A DNA stretch of 64,000 nucleotides. Source: Roseicyclus salinarum. GTDB taxonomy: Bacteria; Pseudomonadota; Alphaproteobacteria; Rhodobacterales; Rhodobacteraceae. The stretch covers positions 1 through 64,000 of the forward strand of contig NZ_JARRSA010000005.1 in NCBI RefSeq assembly GCF_029624655.1, given 5' to 3'. The translations under genes and the position numbers were made by a program. The notes under the pieces were generated by a model, which searched no databases, was not told where the DNA came from, and was given only the letters and a program-made list of their open reading frames with translations. Shown here in pieces: positions 50,189-60,864 of the stretch; position 1 is the first letter of the stretch, and the number at the start of each line of letters is the position of its first letter.

Positions 50189-51589
50189 TCAGCCGCCCTT
50201 CAGCGCCCCGACCCGCGCCACGAAGTCGTCGCCGCGGCGCTCGAAGTTGTCGTACTGGTCGAAGCTCGCCGCGGCCGGCGCAAGCAGGACGGTGTCGCCC
50301 GCCTCCGCCTCGGCGGCGGCGCGGGCGACGGCCGTAGCCATGTCGGCGCAGACCTCGTGCGGCAGGTCCGCCAGCGCCAGCGCGAAGGCTTCGGCCTCGC
50401 GCCCGATGACATAGGCCTTGACCACGTTGCCCGCCGCCGGGACCAGCGCCTCCATGCCGCCCTCCTTGGCGAGGCCGCCACAGATCCAGCGGATGCGCGG
50501 GAAGGCCGAAAGCGCCTTGATCGCGGCATCGACGTTTGTGGCCTTGCTGTCGTTGACGAAGGCGACGCCGCCGATCTCGGCCACGCGCTGGCTGCGGTGC
50601 GGCAGGCCCGCGAAGCTTGCCAGCGCGTCCTCCACGATCCGTGGCCCGAGGCCGAGCGCGCGCGCCGCGGCATAGGCGCAGGCCGCGTTCTGGTGGTTGT
50701 GCGCACCTGGAAGGCCCTGCATGGCCCGCAGGTCGATCGAGGCGACCTGACGCCCCTTGCGCCATTCCGACAGCCAGCCCTTGCGCGCCGTGACGTCCCA
50801 TCCGGGCCCCGAGATCTTGCGCGCCGAGACGCGGATAAGCCGCGCGTCGCCCGGCCCCTCGGCCATCTGGTTGGCGAGATAGCGCCCCTCGGGCTCGTCC
50901 ACGCCGATGATGGCGCGGTCCGGCCCGCCCTCCGAGAACAGGCGGCGCTTGGCGGCGAAATAGCCGCCCATGCCGCCATGCCGGTCGAGGTGATCGGGGC
51001 TGAGGTTCGTGAAAACGGCGATGTCGGGCGTGAGGGCGCGGGCGAGATCGGTCTGGTAGGAGCTGAGTTCCAGCACGATCACCGCCCCCTCGCCCGGCGG
51101 GTCGATGTCGAGGACGCCGCGCCCGATGTTCCCGGCAAGTTCGACCGGCGTACCGGCGCTGCGCAGGATGTGGGCGATGAGGGCGGCCGTCGTGGACTTG
51201 CCGTTGGTGCCCGTGACCGCGACCACGCGCGGCGGCGCGTCCATCTCGGCCCAGTCGCCTTGCGCGAGCGAGCGGAAGAACAGCCCGATGTCGTTGTCGA
51301 CGGGGATGCCCGCCTCCATCGCCGCGGCGATGGCGCGGTGCGGCGCGGGATAGAGGTGCGGGATGCCCGGCGAGGTGATCAGGCAGGCCACGCCCTCGAA
51401 GGCGTCCCGTCCCATCGGGTCGGCGATGGCGAAGCCCTCGGCCTCCGCCGCCGCGCGCCCGCCCGCGCCGTCGTCCCAGGCCAGCACCTCGGCGCCGCCC
51501 GCCCGCAGCGCACGCGCTGCCGAAAGGCCCGACCGGCCGAGCCCCAGAACCATCACCTTCTGCCCTTCGAAACCCTGAACCGGGATCAT
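50189..51589 (-). CDS. murD: UDP-N-acetylmuramoylalanine--D-glutamate ligase
   Basis: 466 aa Mur ligase that adds D-Glu. [18 protein letters not shown] is the N-terminal motif, the P-loop is GTNGKST (127-133), [10 protein letters not shown] and [11 protein letters not shown] are substrate and metal motifs, and [12 protein letters not shown] and GGLAKEGG are C-terminal. ATG start. It lies between the HNH gene and the hydrolase on the minus strand. Confidence 0.97.
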   Translation of the reverse strand: MIPVQGFEGQKVMVLGLGRSGLSAARALRAGGAEVLAWDDGAGGRAAAEAEGFAIADPMGRDAFEGVACLITSPGIPHLYPAPHRAIAAAMEAGIPVDNDIGLFFRSLAQGDWAEMDAPPRVVAVTGTNGKSTTAALIAHILRSAGTPVELAGNIGRGVLDIDPPGEGAVIVLELSSYQTDLARALTPDIAVFTNLSPDHLDRHGGMGGYFAAKRRLFSEGGPDRAIIGVDEPEGRYLANQMAEGPGDARLIRVSARKISGPGWDVTARKGWLSEWRKGRQVASIDLRAMQGLPGAHNHQNAACAYAAARALGLGPRIVEDALASFAGLPHRSQRVAEIGGVAFVNDSKATNVDAAIKALSAFPRIRWICGGLAKEGGMEALVPAAGNVVKAYVIGREAEAFALALADLPHEVCADMATAVARAAAEAEAGDTVLLAPAAASFDQYDNFERRGDDFVARVGALKGG

Positions 51590-51684
51590 GCCGAACGCCC
51601 CTTTCGCCGTTGTCCCCGGTCTAAGCCGAAGCGCGCGCCGCCGCCAGCCTCCCGGCGCACCCCGTCCCTCGCCGGCCGGGGGGC

Positions 51685-52608
51685 CTAGTCCCAGGGAGCA
51701 CGTTCATCGAGGCGCATCTGGCCGAACACGTTCTCCCGATGCCAGCAGAGGTTCGACGGATGGGGCCTGTCGCGCGGATCGTCGGGCAGGTAGAGCCTGC
51801 CGCCCGGGGCGATCAGGCGCGCCACGACATCGCCGGGAACCTTGTTGCGCGACACAAGGATCGTCTCGCCGTCCCCCGCGACAGAGACAAGCCCCCGGTC
51901 GAACATCCAGTGCAGCGTGCCCGAAAGCGCCAGCCCGTTGCGCACGGAATCGCTGCCCGAATGTTCGACAGGACGCACATGCGCCGCCTGGACCTCGGGC
52001 CGCCCGCCCCCGTTGCGCAGCCGCAACCCCGACATCGCGCAACGGTAGCCGTAGGCCTCCCGCACCTTCCTGCGGAACGCGACGTCGCGGTAGGGCCTGC
52101 GGGTGAGCCGCTCGAGAACCGGGCGCGCGAAGAACGCCGCGTCCTCGTTCAGGGCGGGACGTTCCGCGTCGTACCGGGTCGCCTCCGCCAGTTCCAGATC
52201 CGCCGGCAGCCCGATGTTCACGATGCGGGCGAAATCCGCCTCGGTGATGCGACGAACGGCAAGTTGAACGGCGCCTCCCCGCTTCGGCCGGCCGTCGTGA
52301 TCGCGCAATGCCGTCTCCAGGGGCTGGCCGCCCAGAAGGCGCGGCACCTCGACGTCGAAGGGCAGGAAGCTGCCGGGCTCGATGATCGCGAGGAAACGCC
52401 CCTCCGCGCCGGGCTTGGGGATGATGCGCGCCACCTTGGCGACGGCGAAGTAGCCGCGCGGCCCGGCCTTCACCGGCTCGTAATAGACAACCCAGTCGCC
52501 GACGGCTCCCTGAAGCGCCTTGAGATAGGTCCGGGGGAAATCGTAGACCGCGTCGGGCTCGTCGTCGTAGATCGAGTCCGCCTTGTGCAGGAGCACGAGC
52601 TTCGCCAT
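51685..52608 (-). CDS. HNH endonuclease, COG3440-like
   Basis: 307 aa. The N-terminal ~110 residues ([40 protein letters not shown]) may form a nucleic-acid-reading beta domain. The C-terminal part has the HNH layout: [49 protein letters not shown] and the tail [13 protein letters not shown]. Such proteins are annotated as putative restriction endonucleases; no methyltransferase or other defence gene lies nearby. ATG 52608 (MAKLVLLH) is chosen over an upstream start five residues earlier. It interrupts mraY-murD. Confidence 0.85.
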   Translation of the reverse strand: MAKLVLLHKADSIYDDEPDAVYDFPRTYLKALQGAVGDWVVYYEPVKAGPRGYFAVAKVARIIPKPGAEGRFLAIIEPGSFLPFDVEVPRLLGGQPLETALRDHDGRPKRGGAVQLAVRRITEADFARIVNIGLPADLELAEATRYDAERPALNEDAAFFARPVLERLTRRPYRDVAFRRKVREAYGYRCAMSGLRLRNGGGRPEVQAAHVRPVEHSGSDSVRNGLALSGTLHWMFDRGLVSVAGDGETILVSRNKVPGDVVARLIAPGGRLYLPDDPRDRPHPSNLCWHRENVFGQMRLDERAPWD

Positions 52609-52654
52609 GCCGCCAGATGGCACCGCGCGCAGGCCCGATGCAAGGACTTGTTGC

Positions 52655-53062
52655 CTAGGAAGAGGTTGCGGCCAGCGCCTTCAGAAGCGACAGCGCCTCC
52701 TCCGCCCGCGCCTCGGGGACGAAGGCGTGGTCGTGATGGAACGCGGCCACCATGTTGCAGGGGATGCCCGCGTCGGCGAGCGCGCCCGCGACGGCCGCGG
52801 TCAGGCCCACGCCGTCGAGCGCGGAGTGGACGCTCAGCGTGATGCAGGCCATCGGAAGCGCGGCGTCCTGGCCGAGGGCCTCGGCCCGCTCGCGCGGAAG
52901 GATGACGGAAAGCCCCTCGTCCTCGGCGAAGGTCGCGATGGCGGCGTCGGCGGCGGCCGCGGCTTGAGCCCGGGGAACGGTGCAGAAGACGTAGGCGCCG
53001 GCGCGCCGGACCGGCGCCATGCCCCGGATCATCGCCGCGCGGTCGCGGACGGCCCCCGCCAT
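52655..53062 (-). CDS. ACT-domain protein (CASTOR-like fold)
   Basis: 135 aa. Two ACT-like halves: residues ~18-60 (GAYVFCTVPRAQ ... FAEDEGLSVILPRE) and ~70-130 (CITLSVHSALDGVGLTAAVAGALADAGI, then NMVAAFHHDHAFVP). The second half with the AFHHDHAFVP motif is characteristic of small ACT_7 proteins thought to bind amino acids; ligand unknown. The ATG overlaps the mraY stop (TGATG), so it is co-translated with mraY. Confidence 0.85.
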   Translation of the reverse strand: MAGAVRDRAAMIRGMAPVRRAGAYVFCTVPRAQAAAAADAAIATFAEDEGLSVILPRERAEALGQDAALPMACITLSVHSALDGVGLTAAVAGALADAGIPCNMVAAFHHDHAFVPEARAEEALSLLKALAATSS

Positions 53063-54147
53063 CAGCGCAGCTTGAGCGTGGCCAGCCCGATCAGCGCGAG
53101 GATCAGCGAGATGATCCAGAAGCGGATCACGACCTGCGGCTCGGCCCAGCCCTTCTTTTCGAAGTGGTGGTGGATCGGGGCCATCAGGAAGACGCGCTTG
53201 CCGGTGGCCTTGAAGTAGACGACCTGCACGATCACCGACACGGCCTCGGCCACGAAAAGGCCGCCGACGATCGCCAGCACGATCTCGTGCTTGGTGGCGA
53301 CCGCGATCGCGCCGAGCGCGCCGCCGAGCGCGAGCGAGCCGGTGTCGCCCATGAAGACCGCTGCGGGCGGCGCGTTGTACCACAGGAAGCCGAGGCCCCC
53401 GCCAATCAGCCCGGCGGTGAACACCAGCAATTCGCCCGTTCCCGGAACGTAATGCACCTCGAGATACTCGGTGAAGTCGACGCGGCCGACCGCGTAGGCG
53501 ATCACGCCCAGCGTCGCGGCGGCGATCATCACCGGCATGATGGCCAGCCCGTCGAGGCCGTCGGTCAGGTTCACCGCGTTGGCCGCGCCCACGATCACGA
53601 ACATGGCGAAGGGCACGAAAAGCCAGCCCATGTTGAAAAGCACGTTCTTGAAGACCGGCACCGCCAGTTGCGAGGACAGCTCGGGCGGGTGGATGAAGGT
53701 CGCCGAGACGGCCGCGACCGCCGCGATCGCGAAGCCGATGGCAAGCCGGGTGCGGCCCGACACGCCCTTGGAGCTGTTGCGGCTGACCTTCGCCCAGTCG
53801 TCTGAGAAGCCCAGAAGCCCGAAGGCCACCGTCACGCCCAGCACCATCCAGACATAGGGATTGTCGAGCCGCGCCCAGAGCAGCGTCGAGAGCGTCAGCG
53901 CGGCAAGGATCAGAAGCCCGCCCATCGTCGGCGTGCCCGCCTTGGTGGCGATGTGATGCGCGGGCCCGTCCTCGCGGATCGGCTGGCCGCCGACATACTT
54001 GCGACGCAGAGCGTTGATGAGCGGTCTTCCGAAGATGAACCCGAAGATCAGCGCGGTGAAGAAGGCCGCGCCAGCCCGAAAGGTTATATACCTGAAAAGA
54101 TTGAAAAGATCGCCGCCATCGGACAGCTCGCTCAGCCAGAACAGCAT
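53062..54147 (-). CDS. mraY: Phospho-N-acetylmuramoyl-pentapeptide transferase
   Basis: 361 aa with ten predicted membrane helices; makes lipid I from undecaprenyl phosphate. [14 protein letters not shown] near the start, [23 protein letters not shown] (catalytic aspartates) and [13 protein letters not shown] are the MraY signatures. ATG 54147 is one base after the murF stop, so ribosomes can pass directly from murF. Confidence 0.97.
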   Translation of the reverse strand: MLFWLSELSDGGDLFNLFRYITFRAGAAFFTALIFGFIFGRPLINALRRKYVGGQPIREDGPAHHIATKAGTPTMGGLLILAALTLSTLLWARLDNPYVWMVLGVTVAFGLLGFSDDWAKVSRNSSKGVSGRTRLAIGFAIAAVAAVSATFIHPPELSSQLAVPVFKNVLFNMGWLFVPFAMFVIVGAANAVNLTDGLDGLAIMPVMIAAATLGVIAYAVGRVDFTEYLEVHYVPGTGELLVFTAGLIGGGLGFLWYNAPPAAVFMGDTGSLALGGALGAIAVATKHEIVLAIVGGLFVAEAVSVIVQVVYFKATGKRVFLMAPIHHHFEKKGWAEPQVVIRFWIISLILALIGLATLKLR

Positions 54148-54148
54148 T

Positions 54149-55576
54149 TCAGGGGGATCCTCGAGGTTTGTCCGGCTTCGCTTGCCCCAGTTTCCTGAGC
54201 GCGTCAACCACGCCGGACACCCGGCTGCCCTTGGAGCCTTTCACGAGGACGACGTCCCCCGGCCTGAGGTCGCGCGGCAGAAGGCGCGCGATGTCGGCGG
54301 CGGTCTCGCCGTGCCGCCCGCGGCGCGAGGCGGGCAGTGCGAGGTGCAGGTGCTCCATCAGCGGGCCGGCGGTGTGAACCACGTCGATGCGCGCCATCGC
54401 GGGCAGGTCGGCGATGCCGGCGTGAATTTCGGGCGCGCCCGGCCCCAGTTCCAGCATGTCGCCAAGGACGGCGATGCGGCGGCCCTTTCCCTCGGGCTCG
54501 GCGGCGGCCAGCACGTCCAGCCCCGCGGCGAGCGAGGCGGGGTTGGCGTTGAAGGCGTCGTCGATTAGATCGATCACCACGTCGCCCATGCCGCCGAGGT
54601 CGATGCGCTCGCGCGTGCCGCGCCCCGCCACGGGCGCCCAGTGCGACAGCGCCATGGCCGCCTCGGCCACGTCGGCGCCGACCGCCTCGCAGGCCGACAG
54701 CGCGATCAGCGCGTTCATCGCCTGATGGCGTCCCGGCACGGACAGCTTGAACAGACGCTCCTCGCCGCGCATCCGCGCGCGCAGGACCGTGCTGGAATCC
54801 GAAAGCCGGATGTCCGTCAGGCGCATCTCGGCGCCCTCGGCCTCGCCGAAGCGGATCAGCTCCGCCCCCACCGAACGCGCCTTGTCGAACAGGATCGGGG
54901 CCGTCTCGACGTCGGCATTGGCAAGCGCGACGCCGCCCGGCGACAGGCCCTCGAAGATCGACGCCTTCTCGTGGGCGATCCCCTCGATCACGCCGAAGGC
55001 TTCGAGGTGCGCGGGCGCAACGGTCGTCACGATGGCCACGTCGGGCCGCGCGAGGGCGGCCAGCGGCGCGATCTCGCCTGGCGCGTTCATGCCGATCTCG
55101 ATGATGGCGAAGTCGGTGCCGGCTGTCATCCGGGCAAGGGTCACCGGCACGCCCCAGTGATTGTTGTAGCTCGCCTCGGCCGCATGGGTGCGTCCCTGCG
55201 GCGAGAGGCAGGCGCGCAGCATCTCCTTCACGGTGGTCTTGCCGACCGAGCCCGTCACGGCGATGACCTTCGCGCGCGTCCTTGCCCGTGCCGCCGCGCC
55301 CAAAGCCGTCAGCCCCTCCAGCACGTCGTCCACGATCAGAAGGCGCGCGGGATCCACGCCTTCGGGCACCCGGGAGACGATGGCGGCCACGGCCCCCTTC
55401 GCCAGCGCGTCGGCGACGAAATCGTGGCCGTCGCGCGCGGCCTGAAGCGCCACGAAAAGATCGCCCGAGGCAACCGTGCGGCTGTCGATGGACACCCCGT
55501 CCGCCTGCCAGTCCGAGCCGACCCGCCCGCCCGTCGCTGCCGCGGCCTCGGCGGCGGTCCAGAGCGAGGCCCTCAT
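54149..55576 (-). CDS. murF: UDP-MurNAc-tripeptide--D-Ala-D-Ala ligase
   Basis: 475 aa Mur ligase that completes the pentapeptide. P-loop TGSVGKTT (108-115), the [16 protein letters not shown]-terminal motif, [17 protein letters not shown], and C-terminal [14 protein letters not shown] are MurF features. ATG overlaps the murE stop (ATGA). Confidence 0.97.
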   Translation of the reverse strand: MRASLWTAAEAAAATGGRVGSDWQADGVSIDSRTVASGDLFVALQAARDGHDFVADALAKGAVAAIVSRVPEGVDPARLLIVDDVLEGLTALGAAARARTRAKVIAVTGSVGKTTVKEMLRACLSPQGRTHAAEASYNNHWGVPVTLARMTAGTDFAIIEIGMNAPGEIAPLAALARPDVAIVTTVAPAHLEAFGVIEGIAHEKASIFEGLSPGGVALANADVETAPILFDKARSVGAELIRFGEAEGAEMRLTDIRLSDSSTVLRARMRGEERLFKLSVPGRHQAMNALIALSACEAVGADVAEAAMALSHWAPVAGRGTRERIDLGGMGDVVIDLIDDAFNANPASLAAGLDVLAAAEPEGKGRRIAVLGDMLELGPGAPEIHAGIADLPAMARIDVVHTAGPLMEHLHLALPASRRGRHGETAADIARLLPRDLRPGDVVLVKGSKGSRVSGVVDALRKLGQAKPDKPRGSP

Positions 55577-57057
55577 TCCCTGCCCTCCAGGGCGGCGACG
55601 GCGACGCTTGCCTGCTCCACGTCGTCGAAGGGATAGACCACGTCGCCCACCTGCTGGCCGGTCTCGTGGCCCTTGCCGGCGATCAGAAGCGCGTCGCCGG
55701 CCTGAAGCGCGTCGACCGCGCGCAGGATCGCCTCGGCCCGGTCGCCGACCTCTGCCGCGCCGGGACAGCCCGAAAGGACCTCGGCGCGGATGGTGGCGGG
55801 ATCCTCGGAGCGGGGGTTGTCGTCCGTCACGATGATCACGTCGGCATTGGCCGCGGCCACCTCGCCCATGATCGGCCGCTTGCCCCGGTCGCGGTCGCCG
55901 CCCGCGCCGAAGATGACGTGCAGGCGGCCCAGCACATGCGGGCGCAGCGCCTTGAGCGCGTTTTCCAGCGCGTCGGGCGTGTGGGCGTAGTCGACATAGA
56001 CCGGTGCGCCGTTGACGCGGACGCCCGCCAGCTGCATCCGCCCGCGCACGCCCTTGAGTTGCGGCAGCGCACCGAAGACGGCCTCGGGGTCCTCGCCCGA
56101 GGCGATGACGAGGGCGGCGGCCGTCAGGACGTTCATCGCCTGGAAGGCGCCGATCAGCGGCAGGCGCAGGCGCACCGGCCTGCCCCAGGCCTGCACCAGC
56201 AGGTCCTGCCCGCGCTCGTCCAGCCGCCGGCCCGTGATCTTCAGCTCGGCGCCGTCGGCATACTGGGCGACGCCGATCACCTCCGAGCCGCGCGCCTCGA
56301 CAAGATCGGCCACCCGCTGGCCGTAGGGGTCGTCCACGTTGACCACCGCAACGCCGTCATCGGGCAGAAGCTCGTTGAACAGGCGCAGCTTCGCCTCGAA
56401 ATAGGCCTCCATCGTGCCGTGATAATCGAGATGATCCTGCGTGAGGTTGGTGAAGGCCGCCGCGCAGGGCGCCACCGCCTCCATCCGGCGCTGGTCCAGC
56501 CCGTGGGACGAGGCCTCCATCGCGACGCGCTCGATGCCGTCTTCCTTGATCCGGGCCAGAAGTGACTGCAGCGTGAGCGCGTCGGGGGTCGTGTGGATGC
56601 CGGGCGCGCTGTAGCTGCCCTCGACGCCGGTGGTGCCGATGTTGACGGCGCGGTGGCCGAGATGCTCCCAGATCTGGCGCGTGAAGCTCGCCACGCTGGT
56701 CTTGCCGTTGGTGCCGGTCACGGCGACGAGCGTTTCGGGGCCGGGCCCGAACCAGAGGGCCGCAGCATGGGCGAGCGTGGCGCGCGCGTCCTCGGCCACG
56801 ATGAGCGCCGCGCCCGATCCCTGCAGGGCATCGGCCGCCAGCGCCGCACCCTCCCGGTCGGTCAGGATCGCGGCAGCGCCGTCCTCCAGCGCGCCCGCGA
56901 TGAAGCGCGCGCCATGGACCCGCGTGCCCGGAAGCGCCGCGAACAGCGTGCCCTGCCCGACCTTGCGGCTGTCGATGGCAAGCCCCGTGACGGGGACATC
57001 CGCCCCGCCCTGCACCGGCAGTCCCAGTTGCGAGAGCGTTCTTCCGGCTGTCGTCAT
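55573..57057 (-). CDS. murE: UDP-MurNAc-dipeptide--meso-diaminopimelate ligase
   Basis: 494 aa Mur ligase. P-loop TGTNGKT (114-120), DSRKVGQGTLFAALPG, LTQDHLDYHGTMEAYFEAK, and the DNPRSEDP motif that specifies meso-diaminopimelate rather than lysine. This predicts DAP-type peptidoglycan. ATG start, 36 bp after ftsI. Confidence 0.97.
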   Translation of the reverse strand: MTTAGRTLSQLGLPVQGGADVPVTGLAIDSRKVGQGTLFAALPGTRVHGARFIAGALEDGAAAILTDREGAALAADALQGSGAALIVAEDARATLAHAAALWFGPGPETLVAVTGTNGKTSVASFTRQIWEHLGHRAVNIGTTGVEGSYSAPGIHTTPDALTLQSLLARIKEDGIERVAMEASSHGLDQRRMEAVAPCAAAFTNLTQDHLDYHGTMEAYFEAKLRLFNELLPDDGVAVVNVDDPYGQRVADLVEARGSEVIGVAQYADGAELKITGRRLDERGQDLLVQAWGRPVRLRLPLIGAFQAMNVLTAAALVIASGEDPEAVFGALPQLKGVRGRMQLAGVRVNGAPVYVDYAHTPDALENALKALRPHVLGRLHVIFGAGGDRDRGKRPIMGEVAAANADVIIVTDDNPRSEDPATIRAEVLSGCPGAAEVGDRAEAILRAVDALQAGDALLIAGKGHETGQQVGDVVYPFDDVEQASVAVAALEGRE

Positions 57058-57093
57058 AGGCGCCCCCCTGGCCCGCGAACCGCGCCCGAGCGG

Positions 57094-58875
57094 TCAGTTC
57101 GAGGTGCTGGATAGCTGAAGAGCGGGGGCGGGTTCAATCTCGGGCCTGAGCCCCAGAAGCGGCGCCGCGCGCCGGATGACCTCGGCGGCGACGGGAACGG
57201 TGGTCCAGCCCGCCGTGCGCCGCGGCTCCGAGCCCGAGGTCTCGGCAGGCTCGTACAGCGTGGTCACAAGGACGTAGCGCGGATCGTCGGAGGGGAAGAC
57301 GGCCGCGAAGGTGTTGATGTTGCGGTCCTCGTAGTAGCCGCCGCCGCGCGTGCGCGGCATCTCGGCCGACCCGGTCTTGCCGCCCACCGAATAGCCTGCC
57401 ACCTCGCCGAAGCTGGCCGTGCCGTCGGTGACGACCGCGCGCAGCAGGCCGCGCACCGCGGCGCTCGTCTCGGGGGAGATCACGCGCTCGCCCGGTTCGG
57501 GGCGCGCCTGGCGCAGAAGCGTGGGCACGACGGTGGTGCCGCCGTTGACCATCGCGGCGTAGGCCGCGGCGAGGTGGACCGGCGAGGTCGAGATGCCGTG
57601 GCCGTAGGAGATCGTCATCGTCGACAATTCGCCCCAGCGTTCGGGATAGAGAGGCCTGCCGCCGGCGGCCTCCACCATTTCCAGCGTCGTGGGCTCCAGC
57701 AGGCGCAGCCGGCCGAGGAACGCGTGCTGCCGCTCGCCCCCGATCAGGCGGGCGATGCGCGCGGTGCCGATGTTGGAGGAATGCGTGAAGACGTCGAAGA
57801 CCGTCTGCTCGGGGCCGCGGCTGCGGTAGTCGGTGATCGCGAAGCCCGCCATGCGCAGGGGCCCGCGCGTGTCGATCATGTCGTCCAGCTCGACCAGGTC
57901 CTCGTCCAGCGCCTGCGCGATGGTGAAGGTCTTGAACACCGAGCCCAGCTCGTAGACGCCCTGAAGAGCGCGGTTGAACAGCGGGCTGTCGCCCTGGTCG
58001 CCCGTGGTCAGGGGCCGGGGCCGCGCGTTGGGGTCGAAGTCTGGAAGGCTCGCCATCGCGACGATCTCTCCGGTATGCGCGTCCATCAGGACGGCGGAGG
58101 CGGCGGTGGCGTTCATCAGCGCCATGCCGCCTGCCAGGACCTCCTCGACGGCGGCCTGCACCGTGAGGTCGAGCGCCAGTTCAAGGGGGCCGTCGCGGGC
58201 GGGGTCGCGCAGCGTGTCGTCGAACTGCGCCTCGACGCCCGCGACGCCCACGACTTCGGCCGCGTTCACCGCCTCCTGCCCGAAGCCCGCGCCGCCCAGG
58301 ACATGCGCGGCGACCGCGCCATTGGGATAGAGCCGCATCTCGCGCGGCCCGAACAGAAGGCCGGGCTCGCCCAGGTCGTGAACCAGCTGTTCCTGCTCGG
58401 GCGAGATGTAGCGGCGCAGCCAGATGAAGCGGCTGTCCGACGTGAAACGCCGGTGCAGCGCCTCGGCGTCCATGTCGGGGAAGATCGCGGCCAGACCGTC
58501 GGCGGCGGCGCGCGGATCGATGATCTCGTGGGGGTGGGCGTAAAGCGCGTTGGTGGCGAAATTCGTCGCGAGCACGCGGCCCTGACGGTCGACGATGTCG
58601 GCCCGCGTGTTCAGGATCGAGGTGCCCGAGACGTGGACGCGCGGCTCCTCGGCCTCGGAGGTCGCCAGGGCCGCCATCCGCGTTCCGACGGCCCCGAAGC
58701 CCATCAGGAAGCAGATCGCCACGAGGAGGAGGCGGCTTTCGGCGCGAACCCGCATCCGGTCGCGCTGCGCCTCGTGACGCAGGCGCAGGTTCTCGCGCTC
58801 GATCGCGTCGGGGTTCTCACCCTTCTGGCGTGCCTCGATCACGCGGGCGAGCGGACGGAGGGGGGTGCGCGTCAT
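57094..58875 (-). CDS. ftsI: Septal transpeptidase FtsI (PBP3)
   Basis: 593 aa class B penicillin-binding protein. An N-terminal cytoplasmic region and one membrane helix (about residues 48-68) precede the pedestal; the transpeptidase domain has S312-VFK in ELGSVFKTF, S366-SN in HSSNIGTA, and K500-TG in GGKTGSAE. The ATG overlaps the ftsL stop (ATGA). Partner of FtsW at the septum. Confidence 0.97.
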   Translation of the reverse strand: MTRTPLRPLARVIEARQKGENPDAIERENLRLRHEAQRDRMRVRAESRLLLVAICFLMGFGAVGTRMAALATSEAEEPRVHVSGTSILNTRADIVDRQGRVLATNFATNALYAHPHEIIDPRAAADGLAAIFPDMDAEALHRRFTSDSRFIWLRRYISPEQEQLVHDLGEPGLLFGPREMRLYPNGAVAAHVLGGAGFGQEAVNAAEVVGVAGVEAQFDDTLRDPARDGPLELALDLTVQAAVEEVLAGGMALMNATAASAVLMDAHTGEIVAMASLPDFDPNARPRPLTTGDQGDSPLFNRALQGVYELGSVFKTFTIAQALDEDLVELDDMIDTRGPLRMAGFAITDYRSRGPEQTVFDVFTHSSNIGTARIARLIGGERQHAFLGRLRLLEPTTLEMVEAAGGRPLYPERWGELSTMTISYGHGISTSPVHLAAAYAAMVNGGTTVVPTLLRQARPEPGERVISPETSAAVRGLLRAVVTDGTASFGEVAGYSVGGKTGSAEMPRTRGGGYYEDRNINTFAAVFPSDDPRYVLVTTLYEPAETSGSEPRRTAGWTTVPVAAEVIRRAAPLLGLRPEIEPAPALQLSSTSN

Positions 58876-59234
58876 GGTGCCCGCTCCTCGGCGGCGGAGG
58901 CGTTGCCGAACATGAGTTCATCGATCTGCGGCAGCGGATCGGGCTCCGGGCGCGGCAGGGGAAGCTCGGCCACCGTGCCGAACTGTTCGGGCACCATCGG
59001 CAGGAGGCCGAGACGCTCGAAGTTGAATTCGGCCAGCTCGCGCAGGCGGTCGGGGCGGTTGAGGTAGGCCCACTCGGCCCGCAGGACGGCGAGACGCTCG
59101 CGCTCGGCGCCGATCTCGCGCTGGAGCCGCTCCACGTCGCGGATCGTCGCCTGCGTCAGGATCGTCTGGTGATAGGCCCAGTAGCCGAGGCCGATGACCG
59201 CGAGCGCGGCCAGGATCATGGGAAGGCCGCGCAT
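58872..59234 (-). CDS. ftsL: Cell division protein FtsL
   Basis: 120 aa. One membrane helix (residues ~6-25, MILAALAVIGLGYWAYHQT), then a coiled coil (RDVERLQREIGAERERLAVLRAEWAYLNRPDRLRE, about residues 32-66) that pairs with FtsB-like partners, and a Pro-rich tail. Position between rsmH and ftsI supports the call better than sequence. The ATG overlaps the rsmH stop as TGATG. Confidence 0.9.
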   Translation of the reverse strand: MRGLPMILAALAVIGLGYWAYHQTILTQATIRDVERLQREIGAERERLAVLRAEWAYLNRPDRLRELAEFNFERLGLLPMVPEQFGTVAELPLPRPEPDPLPQIDELMFGNASAAEERAP

Positions 59235-60232
59235 CAGTGAAGCCCCTCCACCTGCGGAAGGCCGAGGCGCGCGGCCTCGACGGTGTCGGCGGGCGCCTCG
59301 GTCCGGGTCGCCACGCGAAGCTTCGCCGAACGCGCGCGCGGGTTCCGCGCGATCTCGTCGTCGGCGGGGCCGATCGCCTTCTTCGGCGTCAGCACGAAGC
59401 CGGGCTCCCGGTGCGCCTCGGCCGGGGCGTGGCGCGAGCCTCCGCCACCTTCCGAGGCGCGCTCCGCGAGGTACCTTTTCACGATCCTGTCCTCGATGGA
59501 ATGAAAGGTCACCACGGCGAGCCTTCCGCCGGGCTTGAGCGCACGCTCGGCCGCGGCGAGCGCCTGCACCAGCTGGCCGAACTCGTCGTTCACGGCGATG
59601 CGGATCGCCTGAAAGCTGCGGGTGGCGGGGTGGCTCTGCCCGGGCTTCTTGCGCGGCAGGCACCCCTCGACGATGGCGGCGAGCCTCAGTGTCGAGACGA
59701 TGCGCTCCTTCGCGCGCTCGCCGACGATGGCGCGCGCGATGCGGCGCGCGGCGCGCTCTTCGCCATAGTGAAAGAGGATGTCGGCCAGAAGCGCCTCGGG
59801 GGCGTCGTTGACCAGATCTTCGGCCGAAAGTCCCGCCTGCCCCATCCGCATGTCGAGCGGGCCGTCGCGCATGAAGGAAAAGCCGCGCTCCGCCCGGTCG
59901 AGCTGCATCGAGGACACACCGAGGTCCAGCGTCACGCCGTCGAGCGCCGGAAAGCCTGCCGCCTCCGCATGGGCGTCGAGATCGGAGAACGTGCCCTCGA
60001 CCAGCACGAGGCGGTCGCCCCAGGCGCCGGCCCAGGATGCGGCCATCTCGAAGGCGAGCGGGTCGCGGTCGATGCCGATCACGGTCTCCGCCCCGGCCTC
60101 AAGCAAGCCACGGGCGTAACCACCAGCGCCGAAGGTGCCGTCGAGCCACACGCCAGATATCGGGGCCACTGCCCTCAGGAGCGGGCCCAGAAGGACCGGT
60201 GCGTGGGAACTGGATGCGTCGCCCCCGGTCAT
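59234..60232 (-). CDS. rsmH: 16S rRNA (cytosine-1402-N4)-methyltransferase
   Basis: 332 aa SAM-dependent enzyme (formerly MraW) that methylates C1402 of 16S rRNA in the decoding site. [17 protein letters not shown] is the SAM motif, [22 protein letters not shown] and [18 protein letters not shown] are family signatures. ATG overlaps the mraZ stop (ATGA). Confidence 0.97.
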   Translation of the reverse strand: MTGGDASSSHAPVLLGPLLRAVAPISGVWLDGTFGAGGYARGLLEAGAETVIGIDRDPLAFEMAASWAGAWGDRLVLVEGTFSDLDAHAEAAGFPALDGVTLDLGVSSMQLDRAERGFSFMRDGPLDMRMGQAGLSAEDLVNDAPEALLADILFHYGEERAARRIARAIVGERAKERIVSTLRLAAIVEGCLPRKKPGQSHPATRSFQAIRIAVNDEFGQLVQALAAAERALKPGGRLAVVTFHSIEDRIVKRYLAERASEGGGGSRHAPAEAHREPGFVLTPKKAIGPADDEIARNPRARSAKLRVATRTEAPADTVEAARLGLPQVEGLH

Positions 60233-60759
60233 GTCTCGTCGGCGTCGGCCATGTCGGCGCGCCGTCGGTTGGCCAGCGAGACGGGGTTGAAGAACTCTTT
60301 GCCCTCACCGAACTTCTCCAGCATCTTCATGATCTTGTCATCCGCCGCCTGCCCGTCCGCAGGCTTGAGGATGTGGAACTTGCGGCCCTTGCCCTGGAAT
60401 AGCGCGTCGCCGTCGAGCGCGAGCTTGTCGCGCGCGGCCGTGGGCAGGACGAAGCGCCCGGTCTCGTCCACCGAGACCTCGTCGCACTTCACGAAATAGA
60501 GGTATTCCAGAAGCTCGCGCTCGCTTTCGCCGTCGTCCATCGCCTCGATGCGCGCCACCAGGTCGTCGTAGTAGTCGCCCGAAAGGCACTCGACGAAGTC
60601 CGTGGTGGGGTTTCCGTAGGCGATGTAGAGGCGCGCGGCGCCGCCGGGGCCCGAACGGCTGTCGCCGGCCTGGAGCGCGCGACGGAACTTGGCCGGAAGC
60701 GAGATCCGGCCCTTTCCGTCAACCTTGTTCAGGCTTTCGCCTTGAAACCTGCTCTCCAC
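60229..60759 (-). CDS. mraZ: Transcriptional regulator MraZ
   Basis: 176 aa, slightly longer than the 152 aa of E. coli. Two AbrB-like SpoVT folds: [19 protein letters not shown] near the start and [20 protein letters not shown] in the second half, which together bind TGGG-type repeats in the dcw promoter in other bacteria. The start is GTG (60759); a 12-bp direct repeat GGCTTTCGCCTT flanks it (60732-60743 and 60761-60772). It is the first gene of the dcw cluster and probably autoregulates it. Confidence 0.95.
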   Translation of the reverse strand: MESRFQGESLNKVDGKGRISLPAKFRRALQAGDSRSGPGGAARLYIAYGNPTTDFVECLSGDYYDDLVARIEAMDDGESERELLEYLYFVKCDEVSVDETGRFVLPTAARDKLALDGDALFQGKGRKFHILKPADGQAADDKIMKMLEKFGEGKEFFNPVSLANRRRADMADADET

Positions 60760-60818
60760 GGGCTTTCGCCTTTTCTACCGGCCTTCTTTTCGCCGCATTG
60801 CGGCCTTAGTTTCGGCCC

Positions 60819-60864
60819 GGAACGAAAACGGCGGACTGAGCAAGCTGCCACTGCTCAATCCGCC
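60819..60864 (-). terminator. Intrinsic terminator within the mraZ leader
   Basis: On the minus strand: 13-bp stem with one mismatch, arms GGCGGATTGAGCA and TGCTCAGTCCGCC, 9-nt loop, followed by GTTTTCGTTC. It ends about 60 nt before the mraZ GTG, so it lies inside the leader if the promoter is upstream, and would produce a short RNA when used. Confidence 0.75.

Noticed and set aside
51685-52608. A restriction-modification system
   Set aside because: Only an HNH nuclease-like gene is present; no methyltransferase, specificity subunit or other defence gene lies within the window.
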